Assembly (NCBI GenBank): GCA_002189035.1
Contig: NEEC01000013.1
Location: forward strand, 682,001 to 746,000
Source: Utricularia gibba
Lineage: Eukaryota; Streptophyta; Magnoliopsida; Lamiales; Lentibulariaceae
DNA: 64,000 nucleotides
Direction of reading: 5' to 3'
The notes below the pieces were generated by a model. That model saw nothing but the letters and a program-made list of their open reading frames with translations. It had not been told where the DNA came from and searched no databases. Of the stretch, positions 25,101 to 35,906 are shown in pieces (positions within the stretch are counted from its first letter, which is position 1; the number at the start of each line of letters is the position of its first letter). The translations under genes and the position numbers were made by a program.

Positions 25101-26226
25101 AAAGATTATGTTGCCTTCTTCGCCTCCGATTTTTCTGAATGTGAGACGTATGTTGTCTTGTCAATTACACATGAGCCAACTAGTTATGCAGGGCAGAAGA
25201 CATCCCACAATGGGCAGAGGCTATGCAATCCGAGATTAATGCATTGTAAAAAAATCACACTTGGGACCTAGTCTCTTTGCCCCTTGGCAAATAAGCCATT
25301 GGTAGTAAGTGGGTTTATAAATTGAAATTCAAACCTAATGGCTCCATTGAGCAATACAAAGCTCTTTTGGTTGCACTGGTTTCATTCAACTACAAGGGGT
25401 AGATTTTCTTGATGTTTTTGCTTCGGTAGGAAAATGATCACCATTGGGATATTATTACCTTTATCTTTACAACATGTTTGGCATATTCATCAAGTTGATA
25501 TTAATAATGCATTTCTACATGACTCATTGGAAGTAACCATTTATATGGTTCCTCCACCTGGATATTTGCCTATAGGGGACGATCGAGTGTGTTTATTGAG
25601 ACGCTCTTTGTATGGATTGACACAAGCTTCTAAAAAATGGAACATTGAGTTGACAAGGAAGTTATTGGATTATGGGTTCAAATAATCAATGGCTAACCTG
25701 TGTCTCTATGTACTTCATAAATCTATGAATTTTTCTTTGGCTTTACTTGTCTATGTCGATGAGAGATTTGGGACAATTTTTTCATAAGCCAATCTCGTTA
25801 TGGTACGACAATAATTCAGCTTTGAAGATTGCTGAAAATCAAGTCTTTTTGAACGAACAAAGCATATTAATATAGATTGTCACATTGTTCGAGATCAATT
25901 CAAACTTGGTTTCTTATACCCTCGGTATGTACCCTCTAAGGCATAAATTGTAGACATTTTTACGAATCTTTGGGCTTTGTAGTTTTTCATGCTCTTGTAC
26001 ACCAGCTTGTTTTGCTTTGATCACGGTGCAAACAACTTGAAGGGGTGATGTTAAGAGACATATCGTATACCTTCCTATTGGATTCAAGTTAATAGGGTTC
26101 ATTCATATCATTTGTATATAAAAGAGTACATATTGTAAATTAGGATTTGTGTGAAAAATTCCATGTAAAACTTTGGCTCTGTTCTCGATTGGCTCTTCTC
26201 CATCAATCGCTTGGATTTTTTTTTCA
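22106..26226 (+). mobile_element. Inner Ty1/copia relic B (gag to RNase H) with 3' LTR
   Basis: Broken frames read as a copia polyprotein. The gag N-terminus (22267-22415) has SENPSTSLELELLITKNFLD then WSRFVKITLGAKNKMSFIDG, the Retrotran_gag_3 pattern. Protease is at about 23400 (WVIDGGATSHVTCNHHLF), GAG-pre-integrase near 23900 (LWWHCHFGYVS), and integrase at 24118-24420 (DSYFLTIVDPHSRTTWTFLL, IQSDNGG). RT at 25450-25690 has HQVDINNAFLHDSLEVTIYM and LRRSLYGLTQASKKW. At about 25760 the RT Tyr-Val-Asp motif is fused directly to RNase H (TKHINIDCHIVRDQFKLGFL), so an internal deletion removed the end of RT. A purine tract AAGGGGTGA precedes a 178-bp 3' LTR (26049-26226) running TGTTAAGAG to TTTTCA. 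No matching 5' LTR is seen. The element is dead. Confidence 0.7.
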
Positions 26227-26228
26227 TT

Positions 26229-28456
26229 CAAGTGGTTTCAAAATTAAGGCCTTAAGAAATGATAGAGGTGGGGAATTTCTTCCATTTGATTTTAATGAAT
26301 TTTGTAGAGATATTGATCTCCATACATTACACACTACAACAAGAACATCTTGACAAAATGGTATTATAGAGCATAGAAATCGCATTGTTTTGAATGCGGC
26401 TCAAAGTTTATTGAATACAAAGTAGATGGAATAAGAATTATGGGATGATGCAATCACCATAGCTATTTATTTAATGAACAGATCAGTCACATGAAGTCTG
26501 AGTGATATTACACTACAAGAAACTTGGATTGGTTTAAAACCTAGTATATCACATCTCTGTGTGTTCAGTTGTGTATGCTACATCCATGTTGCCGATAAAT
26601 TAAGAAAAAAGTTTGATGATAAAGCTATGAAGATGGTCTTTGTTGGCTATGATCAACGTTCCAAAGATTATAGATATTTTGATCCCATTAAAAAAAGGAT
26701 TGTTATCAGTAGAGACATCACGTTTGATGAGGCATCAAACTGAGATTGGAACACTTCTCATAAGGAACTAGAGTCATATATTTATATGGATGACCATGAC
26801 AATGAGCAGCCACTTCCACGTGGAAATAATGTCACTGTTCAGCCACAACAACCATTATTGGCTAAAAAGACTCAACAACAAACTGACAAAGGGGGTGTCA
26901 TTGGGAGAAGAGTAAGGAAGCTTCCAAAATATTTTGATGATTTTGTTGTTGATCTTCCTGAGTCAATACACTCTGTAGCAAGTGCTAAACACTTTCAAAA
27001 AGTCAGCAATTTTTCAAGTTATTGCTTATTTTTTTAAGCTGAAAATTTATGTTTTGAAGATGATGTTCAACAAGAGATCAGTTTTATTGAACAGAATCAT
27101 ACATGGGAATTAATTGATTGGCCTCCTGAAAAAACCATCATTAAACTCAATTGGGTGTATAGAATTAAAAGGGATTTCAATGGAAATATTGATAAGTTTA
27201 AGACTAGAGTTGTACCCCAAAATCTTATAAGCAAAAGGAAGACAGATTTTGGTACTACTCATTTACATAGACTTGAGGCTGCTCAGTATATACATCTTCC
27301 TCAAGAAACCCATTTAGAAAAGCTGACTTTACATCCATTTGGTGTATTTTCCATTCATAATGAGTTGCCATAGACAAAATTAGTCAAATTGTTTCCAAAC
27401 GTGCTACTGGAGCAAAAAGATACGTGAGAAGGTGATATGCTTCTAATCTGTATGTGGATGACGTGTTATTAATAGGAAATAATCCCAAGGATTTTGATAG
27501 TTTCAAGCAAGCAATGAAGTCTAAGTTTGAGATGTTGGATCTAGGGTTGATGAATTTCTATTTAGGAATTCTAGTATCTCAAATGAAAGGTGGAATTTTT
27601 ATCTCTCAAAGAAAATATGCAAAATAAATTCTTAAAAGGTTTGGAATGAAGGATAGTATGGAGGTTGAAACTCTCATTGATGTCACAACTAGATTGTGTA
27701 TTCATAGTAGAGGGAGCAAAGTTGATCCAACTCTTTTTAAGAGCATGGTAGGGAATCTGTAGTATTTGACAAGTTCAAGACCTGATATACTCTATGTTGT
27801 TGGTATAGTCAACAGATATATGGAAGCTCCAACATAGTCGCATCTTGCTGTTCTTAAATGGATAATGAGATACATTACAGGAACTATTGATTATGGGTTA
27901 GGGTTTCAAAAAGCTGAAAGCTTTGAACTATTGGGATACAGTGATATCGACTAGGGAGGTTGTTTGAATGATTCAAAGAGCACCTCTAGCTTCATTTTCA
28001 TCCATGGAAATACTGCATTTTGCTGGGTGTTCAAAGAAACAACCGGTGGTTGCTCTATCCTCTTGTGAAGCCAAATTTAAGCAACAAATTTATGTGTCTG
28101 TCATATATCTGGTTGAACAACCTGTTGGAAAATATTGGCTGTAGACATACTATTGCTACTAGAATCAAGATTGACAACAAGTCTGCAATTATACTCAGTA
28201 AAAATCATGTTTTTCATATTGGAACAAGGTTTCACTTCGTTAGAGACGATGTTGCTAAAAAGGCTATTAAATTCTGTTAAGTATCATTTTCGAGTTGTTT
28301 ATTATATGTTAATGTAGTATTAAGTCCTCAAATTAGGAGTCTTATTATTAAGTATTTGTTTTTATTAGAAAATTCCTCTTTTTCTATTTTTTATATATTT
28401 TCTTTGTCTTTTTTCATGCACTTTGACCGCAATACGTTAGGGGGCAGTCTTGGAAT
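26229..28456 (+). mobile_element. Outer Ty1/copia relic A, 3' part (integrase core, RT, RNase H)
   Basis: This resumes the element interrupted at 21156. The integrase core (GFKIKALRNDRGGEFLPFDF near 26240, then IIEHRNRIVLNAAQSLL) is followed by the linker CVCYIHVADKLRKKFDDKAM and VFVGYDQRSKDYRYFDP (26560-26690). RT begins with NHTWELIDWPPEKT and WVYRIKRDFNGNIDKFKTRV, but the middle of RT is deleted near 27250-27380. It continues YVDDVLLIGNNPKDFDSFKQ, FEMLDLGLMNFYLGI (27455-27575), SRPDILYVVG, then RNase H (LGYSDID, IDNKSAIILSKNHVF, about 28165-28215) up to FHFVRDDVAKKAIKFC. A purine-rich tract (TTAGGGGGCAG, 28436-28446) is a probable polypurine tract before a 3' LTR. Stops occur throughout. 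TTCAAGT is present at both junctions with the inserted DNA (21150-21156, 26227-26233). Confidence 0.7.
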
Positions 28457-29540
28457 GTTGTAGGATGCTTGTAGGAGACCAGACTTTGACTTTTCATGTC
28501 TTGCACGTGATTCGAAATAATTGTGGACGGAAGACTAACACTATTCAAGATCCTAACTTACGGCATATCAGAGTCTGCAACAATGATTGGGCAGTAACTT
28601 GCACACAAGGGAAAGCTGGTGGTGCATGCAAGATAGAAGGAATGATGGGAAGAAAACCAGAAGGAGTTAATGCATGTGGGGAGTGAGATAAAAACTAACT
28701 TGGAACACTTATTTTGGAACTTTTGACACTTATTTTTCGCTCTAAGAACTTTTGGTTCTTCCTCTTCTCCAAGGGAGGAAGAACACCTTAGCTTGCCATT
28801 TTTGTTTTTTTTTTCATGGCCCTTAGCTAAAATCTTTTAGTTTCTAGGAATAGATGAAGTTTCCTTCCAAGTCTTGAGTACTAAACTTGGTTCTTTGATA
28901 AATTCATTTCAGATTTTTCATATTTCCACGTATCTTGTTGTAGTCTTACTGTAACGACTCATAATCATGGTTCATGAGTAGTGGGTCACTCCTCACAGAT
29001 CTTGATGAAGAGCAAGGTGAAAAGCATCAACTTCCAACCCTACTGGTTCGAGGGAAGTAGCAAATTGTTTTTGATCAAGGTACTACAATAGTGGACAAGT
29101 AGTGACCTCGTATTCGCCACTTGTCATTGGCAATAGTTGGGCACACGTGCACAATTTGATTTTGAAGCCAATCGACGACAATCCTCTTGTCTTCTTAATC
29201 GTCTAAGGGGGAACCATATAAGGCTATTTCCGTGCCTCCTTGTCAATCAGAGTGTAAGGGAGAGTAGGTTATTCCTTACTCCTATAACCAGCTATTCGAA
29301 AGGAATCAGTGAAAGTCGAGGCAAAGATAGCCAAAAGGAGGAAACGGAGTCCATTTTCCAAGAACTGCAACCCTTAGTCAAGATCCATTACTTAGATTGT
29401 AACTTTTATTCTTGTACTTCAAAAATCTCATTTTACAAATTCGTGATAATTTGTGAAACTTTTCTACAAAACACTTTTCGCAAAACTTAACTTCGTGAGA
29501 TTGATCCTCATACTACACTCTTTTGCGTTCTACGTTTCAT
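28457..29540. other. Probable copia LTR-derived and unassigned repeat sequence
   Basis: This follows the polypurine tract and begins TGTTGTAGGATG, so the first part is likely the 3' LTR of copia A, but no matching 5' copy could be aligned to fix its end. A 117-codon frame at 29137-29490 has no recognised motif. No host gene is supported. Confidence 0.35.
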
Positions 29541-29544
29541 ATAT

Positions 29545-29650
29545 TTCAAATTTGTTGAGGAAACGACACGTAATAAATTCGAATATGTTTGCACTCAAGA
29601 TCATATTGCTAATATATTTATAAAGCCTCTGTCTGGTAAACACAAAACAA
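29545..29650 (+). pseudogene. Copia RNase H C-terminal fragment
   Basis: Translation gives KFEYVCTQDHIANIFIKPLS, the conserved end of copia RNase H (usually V.T..QLADIFTKPL). It is separated from the RNase H of relic A by more than 1 kb of unrelated DNA, so it is either the displaced end of relic A or a piece of a third element. Confidence 0.5.
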
Positions 29651-29660
29651 TTAAACATTG

Positions 29661-31140
29661 CTCCCCGACAATGGCGCCAATTTAATAAACGAAAATTTTA
29701 GCAATGACGTTGCAAATAAATCAAATCCCCGTATCAAATAAATTTATATGCCTTAATCTACATAAAATACAAATTTAAAAACTTGTATAGTAGATGTCGG
29801 GGTCGATCACGAAGAGCTTGTGCTCGCTAAATGTTTTAGTAAATGCATGATTCGGAATAACGGTAAGTCTTAGTCTAAGCTCGGACTAGTAGCGGCAAGT
29901 ATATTCAATAAACAAGATAAGTAAACAATATCAGGTCTTAACGCTAAGGTAACAGGTGCTGGTTCTAACTTAGAATAATACTAAGTTGTCTTAAGGGTCT
30001 GTAGTTGGTATGGTGCTGGTTCTAACTTAGAATAATACTAAGGTGTATTAAGGGTCTGTAGGTGGTATGGTGCCAAAATCCCTAATTTAATCTACCATAT
30101 TCCTACACTTACAACTTCAAATAACCTAAGTCTACCCAGATCATTCATCATATTTTCGGCTAAGCTAGTCCCCCATATCATCACCAACATTGCAATTAGG
30201 TCTACCCGCATGCAAAGCATATAGAATTAGTTCTACTGGTTCTACCCCGAACTAACAACTACTGCTCCTGTCTTGATTTGTTGGTCTACCTCTAAATCAA
30301 GCATCTAAGTTGTGAAGTTACTTGTTCCCCTCCTTAGATCTACACATGGCTTGATAGAAACAAAAGCTAAGAAACAATGGTGAATTTTATGAAAACTCCT
30401 AGACCCACACCATCATGCTTCACCTTAAGTCACCTCTAAGACTTTAGCTACTCATATTTGGAATGTAAAAAGTAATGACATTAACATAAAAAAACGAAAA
30501 TGTTAAGAACATCGTGCAGAAGTTGGATGCAGAAACTAAAGACGTCAACAAACTAAAAGAAAGCAGTAGAGTTCCAGTTTCCGTCTGCCACTATTCACAA
30601 TCCGGAACAATAGCATTGAACTTGGTCTTGATCTTCTTTCTTCATGCTGAAGGTTCTTCTCCAAAAAAAATCGCCCTCTTTCTCCTTCTCCTTCAATATT
30701 CTTTTTTGTTCGAGTTGGGGGAGAAACCCCCTCGTGTGTGTTCTAAAAATTGCTGGTTCCCCCCTTTTCTTTGCGATTCTCTCTCCTCCTTCTCCTTCTC
30801 TCGCCTCCCACTACCCAAGTCAAGTACATTCTTTGACAAATCTGTTGCTCCTGGTCCTGACTTACAGACTGCCGACGTAACAGTGTACTCATTACCCCCT
30901 ATAGCCTAGAGACTTGCACGAAATCCAGATTTCTTCCTTGACTTTCGGGTTGCTACTAGACTCCAAAATCGGGTTAGACATGGGATGGGCTAAATCAAAG
31001 GATTTAGCCTACTAATACCCCAAAAATCACATTTTTTGAATTTATACAAAAATACTTAAAACTATAAAATAAACAACTAAACATAATTAAAAACTCATGA
31101 TTTTCATATTCTAAAAACATGAAAACTTGTGTGCTACACA
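29661..31140 (-). mobile_element. LTR with adjacent tRNA-Asp-type primer-binding site (copy 3 of the LTR family)
   Basis: On the minus strand the LTR runs from TGTGTAGCACACAAG (31140) to GTTTATTA (29683). It is followed at once by the motif TGGCGCCATTGTCGGGGAG (29679-29661), close to the TGGCGCCGTTGCCGGGGA primer site for tRNA-Asp used by Athila/Tat-type Ty3 elements. Its body shares blocks with the solo LTRs (GGTCTACCTCTAAATCAAGC, CGAAGAGCTTGTG) but is more diverged. It carries an internal direct repeat at 29951-30075: GGTGCTGGTTCTAACTTAGA occurs at about 29951 and 30013, period about 63 bp. The internal region beyond the primer site is missing; copia sequence abuts it. Confidence 0.6.
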
Positions 31141-31199
31141 TGTCTCTTTGTTGAGCCATTGCTATAACATCATTTTAATTTAATTGAGCTTGGAATATG

Positions 31200-32506
31200 T
31201 GAAGTTGTAATTCTTCCTCTAACATTTATATTTTTTTCTTCAGCTTCATTATTTCCAATTGAAAGTTGATAGATTTTTGTTGTCTAGCAATCAATTCATC
31301 GCATTTGATCTTCAATTCAACTTTGTATACAGATTGCTGTGTTACCAAATTATCTATTATGTTTTTGTTCTTGTGAATCTTAAACTTGAGATCTTTTATC
31401 TAAAAAAAACTAAATTAGAAAATATAAAAAAACAAGTATCACATGTATTAGTAAAATAAGTTTCATTTTTATTACCTCAATTTTCATTTGTTGAATGTGT
31501 TTATATTGGTTTAAAATGAGTTTTTTGTCATGTTGTCGTGCAATCGAAAGCTCCTCATTAATACACACTTCAGTCTCCTCATGAATAGACACTTCATTCT
31601 CCTCGTCTCCATTTTATTGTTCAGAATTATCTTACACAAAAAAGTTTTTATATTGCAAACTTTATTTATTTCAAGAAAAAATAAAAGAATTAAATAATAT
31701 TCCTACTTTATTTACCTGTTGTTGATTGCTATTGATGTTTAGCAGAATAAGTTGTTCATAAACAACAAGTTGATGACAATTTCGCCTTAATGTTAGTGTA
31801 GACCGCCACTCAACGACACCATGAATGTTTTGAAGTGTTGTCATAGTGTTAAATAAATAAGTAAAATAAGATATTGAAAAAATAATGTAAATTAAAAAGA
31901 CTTACTTTGAATTTGCGCAGATTTTGGGATGATGTCTTCAGTCATATATCTTTTTTATTGCAAAAGACTTTTTAATGCATGTCTAGTTTCCTCATTTACA
32001 TTGATTTTTTCAATACAAGAATTTATAACATCATCTACAGGATATGTCAATGGATAATGACTTGAGATTGCAAAAGATCTAAGTGGTACAATTCATAAAA
32101 GAAGTTTATCTCATCGTATCACAGTTCTAGGTAGGTTTTGATAAAATCGAGTATTTGCTAATTCTTGAAAATACCATGTTCCAGTAGGAGCTTTTTTTGG
32201 AAGAGATAGTGCAAAAAAAAATTTAAAGGAAGGTTCTACATATTCTTCTTCACACAAGTGTAAGAATGCTAAAATAATAGTATAGGAAGGTGGTGCTAAA
32301 AACCTAATAGGCAATCTCAAATAGGTGAGCACATCAAGAGCAAAGGGATGAATAGGTAGTCTAAGACCAGCATCAAATGTTTTACGAGACACAACCCAAG
32401 CATTGGGATGTTCATGAGGGGGATTTGCATCAAGAGGTATGTTTTGCGGAGAAGGAATTGTCAACCAATCAGTTGAGATGAAATATTTAACACGAAATCT
32501 ATCCAT
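31200..32506 (-). pseudogene. Transposon ORF resembling putative gypsy-type protein (PF04195) with coiled coil
   Basis: A 131-codon open frame starts at the ATG at 32506. The block FDAGLRLPIHPFALDVLTYL recalls the F..GLRLPLHPF segment of the plant putative gypsy-type transposon family. Further along the minus strand (31900-31200) shorter frames are Lys/Glu/Gln/Ile-rich (EELSIARQHDKKLILNQYKH, and similar), the coiled-coil character usual in the C-terminal half of such proteins. The pieces are separated by stops and AT-rich gaps that may be decayed introns. It is next to, but outside, the LTR at 29661-31140. A host gene is unlikely. Confidence 0.4.
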
Positions 32507-35500
32507 TCTCTAATCAATAAAGGATACATAATAAGAATTGAATTCTAAAAATAACCAAATGGAAAACAGCAAAATAAACATGATATTAACGATGAAAAAC
32601 ACAACTAAACCCAACTAAATATATAATATATGAAAAAACAATTTTTAATAACTAAACCTAACTTAATATAAAACGCATACTGCAGCAACAAATGCATACA
32701 ATACATTTCACAAAAAGAATGTAAGTTGCGACAACAAGATTACTCGATCGCAGCCGATGAATTATGGGCTTTCAGGAGTGCGACGACACTGATAAGAAGA
32801 GCCTTTGTATGCAACAAAAGGTGATGTAAACTAGGTAGGGTTGCACACTTATATAATGGACGCCAATGTTTAAACAAAATCATACTGCATAAATTAATTC
32901 ACATCCATATATAATATGTATCAATTATTTAAAATAATGAAAAAAATTGTGGCCCCAACAAAATACTCATTGTTTGATGCGCCATCCCAAATTTCAAATT
33001 TTAAGTATTTTAAAAATGATAAACGAAAAAAGTTATGGATGTATTTCAGCGACACCTACGCATTATGTGTGTTTGAATGCACCTTCTTAAAATCCAATTA
33101 TTCTTACATTATTTTAAAGAATGAAAAGAATTTATTACACATTTAATTATCCTAAACCCTTCATTAAACTAAAAATTAAAAATTTTAGTAGTTTTTGTTC
33201 ATAGTAATGAAGTTTATCATCACCAATATTGTAACATGTTAAATAATTAAAAATAATAAAAACCACGTTTTTTTGCAAATATATGTTCAATATTTTTTTA
33301 TAAAATATCATAATATTTGAATGATTATTTGTAAATTTTAATGTCATTATATTGACTTTTAATAATACATTTGTAATTTAAAATTTTTGAAACATTGTTT
33401 TTAAATAAAAATTCGATACAAAAAATATTTTTTATATAATGGACGTCAATTTGAATTATAAATTATTTAATAAATAATTCACCTCCGTAAGTACATTTGA
33501 GAATGTTCCCATAAATTGTTTTGGCCGCCCCTACAAAACGTAATGTTACTACGTATGTGACGTTCAAAATTTTACATTTGAAACATATTAAAAAGACGGG
33601 AATATTTCAAATATTTCATTTATCGTAAACCCTAAAACCCTAAAAAACCCTAAACCACAAAATCGAAATTTATGTTTTTTTTTAATATAAATAGTCCTTA
33701 ATGATGACGTTTATCATCATGAATGTTGTAATGCATTGAATATTCAAGGTAAGATTATAAAAATGAATTTTTTTCACACAAGTATATGTATATTGTATCT
33801 TAAATGTTATCTTGTACTAAACTTTACAACATTTGGTATTAAGTTAGACAAAAATAATGTTTTCCAGAACCAAAACCATACGGACATCCATCCCCTGGAA
33901 CCAAATCAGAACCAACGGTTTCGGTTCGAACCACGATTCTAGTTCGAACCGAACCCACCTCTAAGTGTGTTGATGGGATGGAATAAAAAGTGTAAGGAGT
34001 AATTATTAGTAATAGGAATATAGTTTGATGCACCCATTTCGCCTTAGATGTATTGAGCAATATTTCTAAACGAATATTAATTTGAATTTGTACCTATTAT
34101 AGCATATAATCAACAATAGAGTCTTTCAAGATTCCTTCATCCAATATCATGTGAATAGTAAAAATATTGAAATTGTTGTCATGACAAAACATATGTAGCA
34201 CTATGAATGAAGTAGACATTGTTGCATTTGTAAAATGAATGAAAATGTAGATATAAAATATGAATCAATATTTATGCATAGAATATGAGAATGTGTGGAA
34301 GAAACAAAATAAATATGTGAAAATGAAATGAAAATTTGTATAAAAAATATATGACATGTATAAAAAAAATTTAATATATTTATTTATTAAAATAATGAAA
34401 TAACAATTAAAATATCTAACAGCTTTTTATTAAATAATAAAATGATCATTGGAAACTTTAAATGATTATTTTCTTTATTGAATATTGTCATTGGATGGTT
34501 TCCGTTGACATCCACTAATGTTATATCCTTGATAGGGGTGGTTGTAGAGGGTATGCCATATTTTTTAAAAATATATTTTTTAAAAAAATTGTATTTTATG
34601 AAATATTATAATTACAATTTTAAATTCAAATTAGAAATTCAAATTTTTTAAAGTTATTATTAATTTTCTAAATATATAATTTATAAATATAAAATAATTT
34701 GCATATATTTTTTATAGTATATTTTTCGAAATAATTTAATATTTATAGCTTATATATATCAATGTTTTAAATAATTTGCTTATATATTTTTTAATATTTT
34801 TATATACTACTTAAGAATATTTATATATCAATATGTATTTTTTTAATCTATTGAAAAATAAAATAATTAAAAAATAAAATGGGGTATTTGATTAAAAATG
34901 AAAAATTAAGGATATTCAACAAATAACTTTTTTGCAATGGGGTATTTATCCAAAGAGGTCAAAAAATGGACAATGTAATACTATAATCACAAAATCAGTG
35001 CATTCAATACATATAAAAAAAATTTATCAAATAGATTTTCATTGTGTAGGTTGCCGACTTGACATTGAGGATTATTTAATAATAACTAAAGATTACTTAT
35101 TTGATATATAAACCTTATTATCGGGTTGAATCCTAAGTCGATAATTTTAATTTATGTGGTCGGATCCTATTATTCCCAAGTAAACTTGTGGTTTACTCTA
35201 TACGTTGAATCATATTATTCGCAATCACTGAAGCCTCCTCGCACTAAAAAGGTGAAACAGCCCTAAATTCGACCATTTAGAGTATATTTTTTACTTTTTT
35301 AAAAAATAAAAATAATTTTATTTTAAAACGCTATTAATTATAAAAATAAATATATCAAAAATAATCTTGAAATTATACTACAAAAATTATTTTTGAAAAA
35401 GTAATTAATAATCTACTTTTACATCTATTTCTATTTTTTCATTTATTTCTTTGGTTTGAAAAATAATTGTACATCTATTTTTATAGTTTTCTAGAACAAT

Positions 35501-35906
35501 TATAATCATTTTCTATTTCTATCAAATATTTTTAATTCTTTAAAATATTTTAAAAAAAATAAAAATATATTCTAAAAATTTTCTAAAACATTGCTATAAT
35601 CTTTAACTTGGACTAGCAAACATCTGCTCTAACCATCCAATTTTATCTTGACTTGATCTCTCACTCACTCTAACCACCATATATTATGAGCCTCTTGTAT
35701 GCTTAAAAAAGACAATATTTGAATTGAACAATTGGTATCGTATGCTCATAATCAATATTTCAACTAAGCATTTTCATAGAAACTAAAAAGTCAGGCACTT
35801 ACTGATCCAAAAAAAAAAAAAAAAGGCAGGCACTCAATAATGGTTGAAAGCTTGACAAAGGAAAGGAACACAAGGTGGTTGGAGTCGCATAAGATTAGCA
35901 AACATT
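32507..35906. other. AT-rich intergenic DNA with a telomere-like patch
   Basis: No gene recognised. Open frames at 32916-33146 and 33736-33942 show no family motif. At 33627-33655 several copies of the plant telomere-type unit CCCTAAA occur in imperfect form (TAAACCCTAAAACCCTAAAA). The block 34540-35060 is very AT-rich. A poly-A run is at 35811-35824. Confidence 0.5.
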
